Below, piece by piece: positions 63,631 to 64,000 of a stretch of 64,000 bases of DNA; position 1 is the stretch's first letter; the number at the start of each line of letters is the position of its first letter. Under the pieces are notes generated by a model. That model was not told the origin of the DNA. It saw only the letters and a program-made list of their open reading frames with translations, and made no database searches. The DNA lies in the NCBI GenBank assembly GCA_963702055.1, contig OY969702.1:1984001-2048000 (forward strand), written 5' to 3'. Position numbers and translations under genes: made by a program. The DNA is from CAWINX01 sp963702055 (GTDB lineage: Bacteria; Actinomycetota; Thermoleophilia; Solirubrobacterales; 70-9).

Positions 63631-64000
63631 CTAGAGCGCTCCGCCCGCCGCGGCTGGGGCAGTTGGGTCGACTCCCTCGTCGCCTACCTTCTCGCGGGCC
63701 AGGTACTCCTCGGCCAGCAGGGGATTGTCCTTGGCTCGCTCGACGATCTTCAGCAGGGCTGACATTGAGGAGACCTCTTCCACCTGCTCCTTGATGAACC
63801 ACTGCATGAACTGCTCGCCCTGGTAGTCGCCCTCCTCGCGCGCCAGCCGGGCCAGGTTGGCGACCTGTTCGCTGACCCGCTTCTCCTGGTCGAGCGCCAG
63901 CTGGACCGGGGCGACCGTGTCGGGGAAGCGGCTCTGCGGCGCCTCGACGCCGGGGACCGTCACCTCGTGTCCGGCGTCGAGCAGGTACTGGACGATCATC
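63631..64000 (-). CDS. ferritin-like protein, 5' end beyond the window
   Basis: The C-terminal 122 or so residues of a bacterial ferritin. Visible are AGHEVTVPGVEAPQSRFPD and LALDQEKRVSEQVANLARLA, the ferroxidase-helix segment EEGDYQGEQFMQWFIKEQVEEV with the metal-ligand Glu and Gln residues, and a C-terminal helix ending AREKVGDEGVD before an Ala/Gly tail. The first two helices of the bundle must lie past position 64000. It would store iron as ferric oxide in a 24-mer. Confidence 0.9.
   Translation of the reverse strand, partial: MIVQYLLDAGHEVTVPGVEAPQSRFPDTVAPVQLALDQEKRVSEQVANLARLAREEGDYQGEQFMQWFIKEQVEEVSSMSALLKIVERAKDNPLLAEEYLAREKVGDEGVDPTAPAAAGGAL

Overview
The window is high-GC bacterial chromosome (roughly 65-70% by eye). 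GTG and TTG starts are common, and genes are packed into operons with 1-4 bp stop/start overlaps (ATGA, GTGA, TTGA, TGATG). The gene content suggests an actinobacterium of the Thermoleophilia/Solirubrobacterales type: LAL-type LuxR regulator, MpaB-like DUF2236 protein, collagen-Hcp protein, many secreted proteins with basic 'RR/KR' tails, TreT, two peptidase E copies. The lineage is an inference from gene style, not from a marker gene.

Left part (1-4.7 kb): a lower-GC stretch ending at tRNA-Val(TAC). It holds a complete IS21-family element (1059-3330, 5-bp target duplication TGACC) inserted into a minus-strand operon of a DUF2971 protein, a small ORF and a two-helix membrane protein. Removing the element restores 4-bp gene overlaps. 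The insertion separates the ribosome-binding site of the membrane protein gene from its start codon.

4.8-16.9 kb: mostly housekeeping and secreted proteins. These are a membrane-anchored collagen/Hcp-domain protein, an asparaginase, a 33-residue membrane microprotein, a DUF2236 oxygenase-like protein behind a short FtsH-like protease, an FHA-HTH regulator, an MBL hydrolase, a polysaccharide deacetylase, a peptidoglycan-binding glycoside-hydrolase-like protein with a secreted HExxH metallopeptidase, and an FAH-family enzyme.

16.9-23 kb: tRNA-Asp(GTC), then a 3' half-tRNA remnant (Arg-ACG-like) beside a MNT-HEPN toxin-antitoxin pair. A FecR-domain secreted protein and a 964-aa LAL regulator follow. 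Two copies of the palindrome ATCGTGG-N6-CCACGAT lie just upstream of the FecR gene and of the LAL gene.

23-38 kb: envelope glycan and export genes (PIG-V-like mannosyltransferase, LolA-like protein plus ABC transporter, polytopic membrane protein, CHAP amidase, TolB-like beta-propeller), a decayed ICMT gene, a GT2 synthase, a GGDEF-EAL protein and glutamate dehydrogenase.

38-48.2 kb: an extracytosolic redox block, the most interesting part. It has two ferric-reductase-like cytochrome b proteins, a split cytochrome b/b6 complex with a 53-aa subunit, a [3Fe-4S] ferredoxin with its FAD reductase, and ApbE (FAD:protein FMN transferase). Around them are five small exported proteins; four share (P)(I/V)VTxxS(G) motifs and three end in Asp-Asp. 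An OmpR/HisKA two-component pair sits inside the block. Direct repeats with an exact 11-bp period (GGNMAAR) precede the small-protein genes, suggesting one regulon.

48-64 kb: a P-type cation ATPase, a NarL-type regulator, trehalose synthase TreT, an SDR, a VTT-like protein, a b561-like membrane protein divergent from a DoxX-Rieske fusion, a second OmpR/HisKA pair and a ZIP transporter. Then come a methyltransferase translationally coupled to a 20-residue peptide, an ECF sigma factor with an ArsR-like regulator, a collapsed glutamate decarboxylase pseudogene, tandem peptidase E genes ending at a long palindrome, and a ferritin gene cut by the window end.
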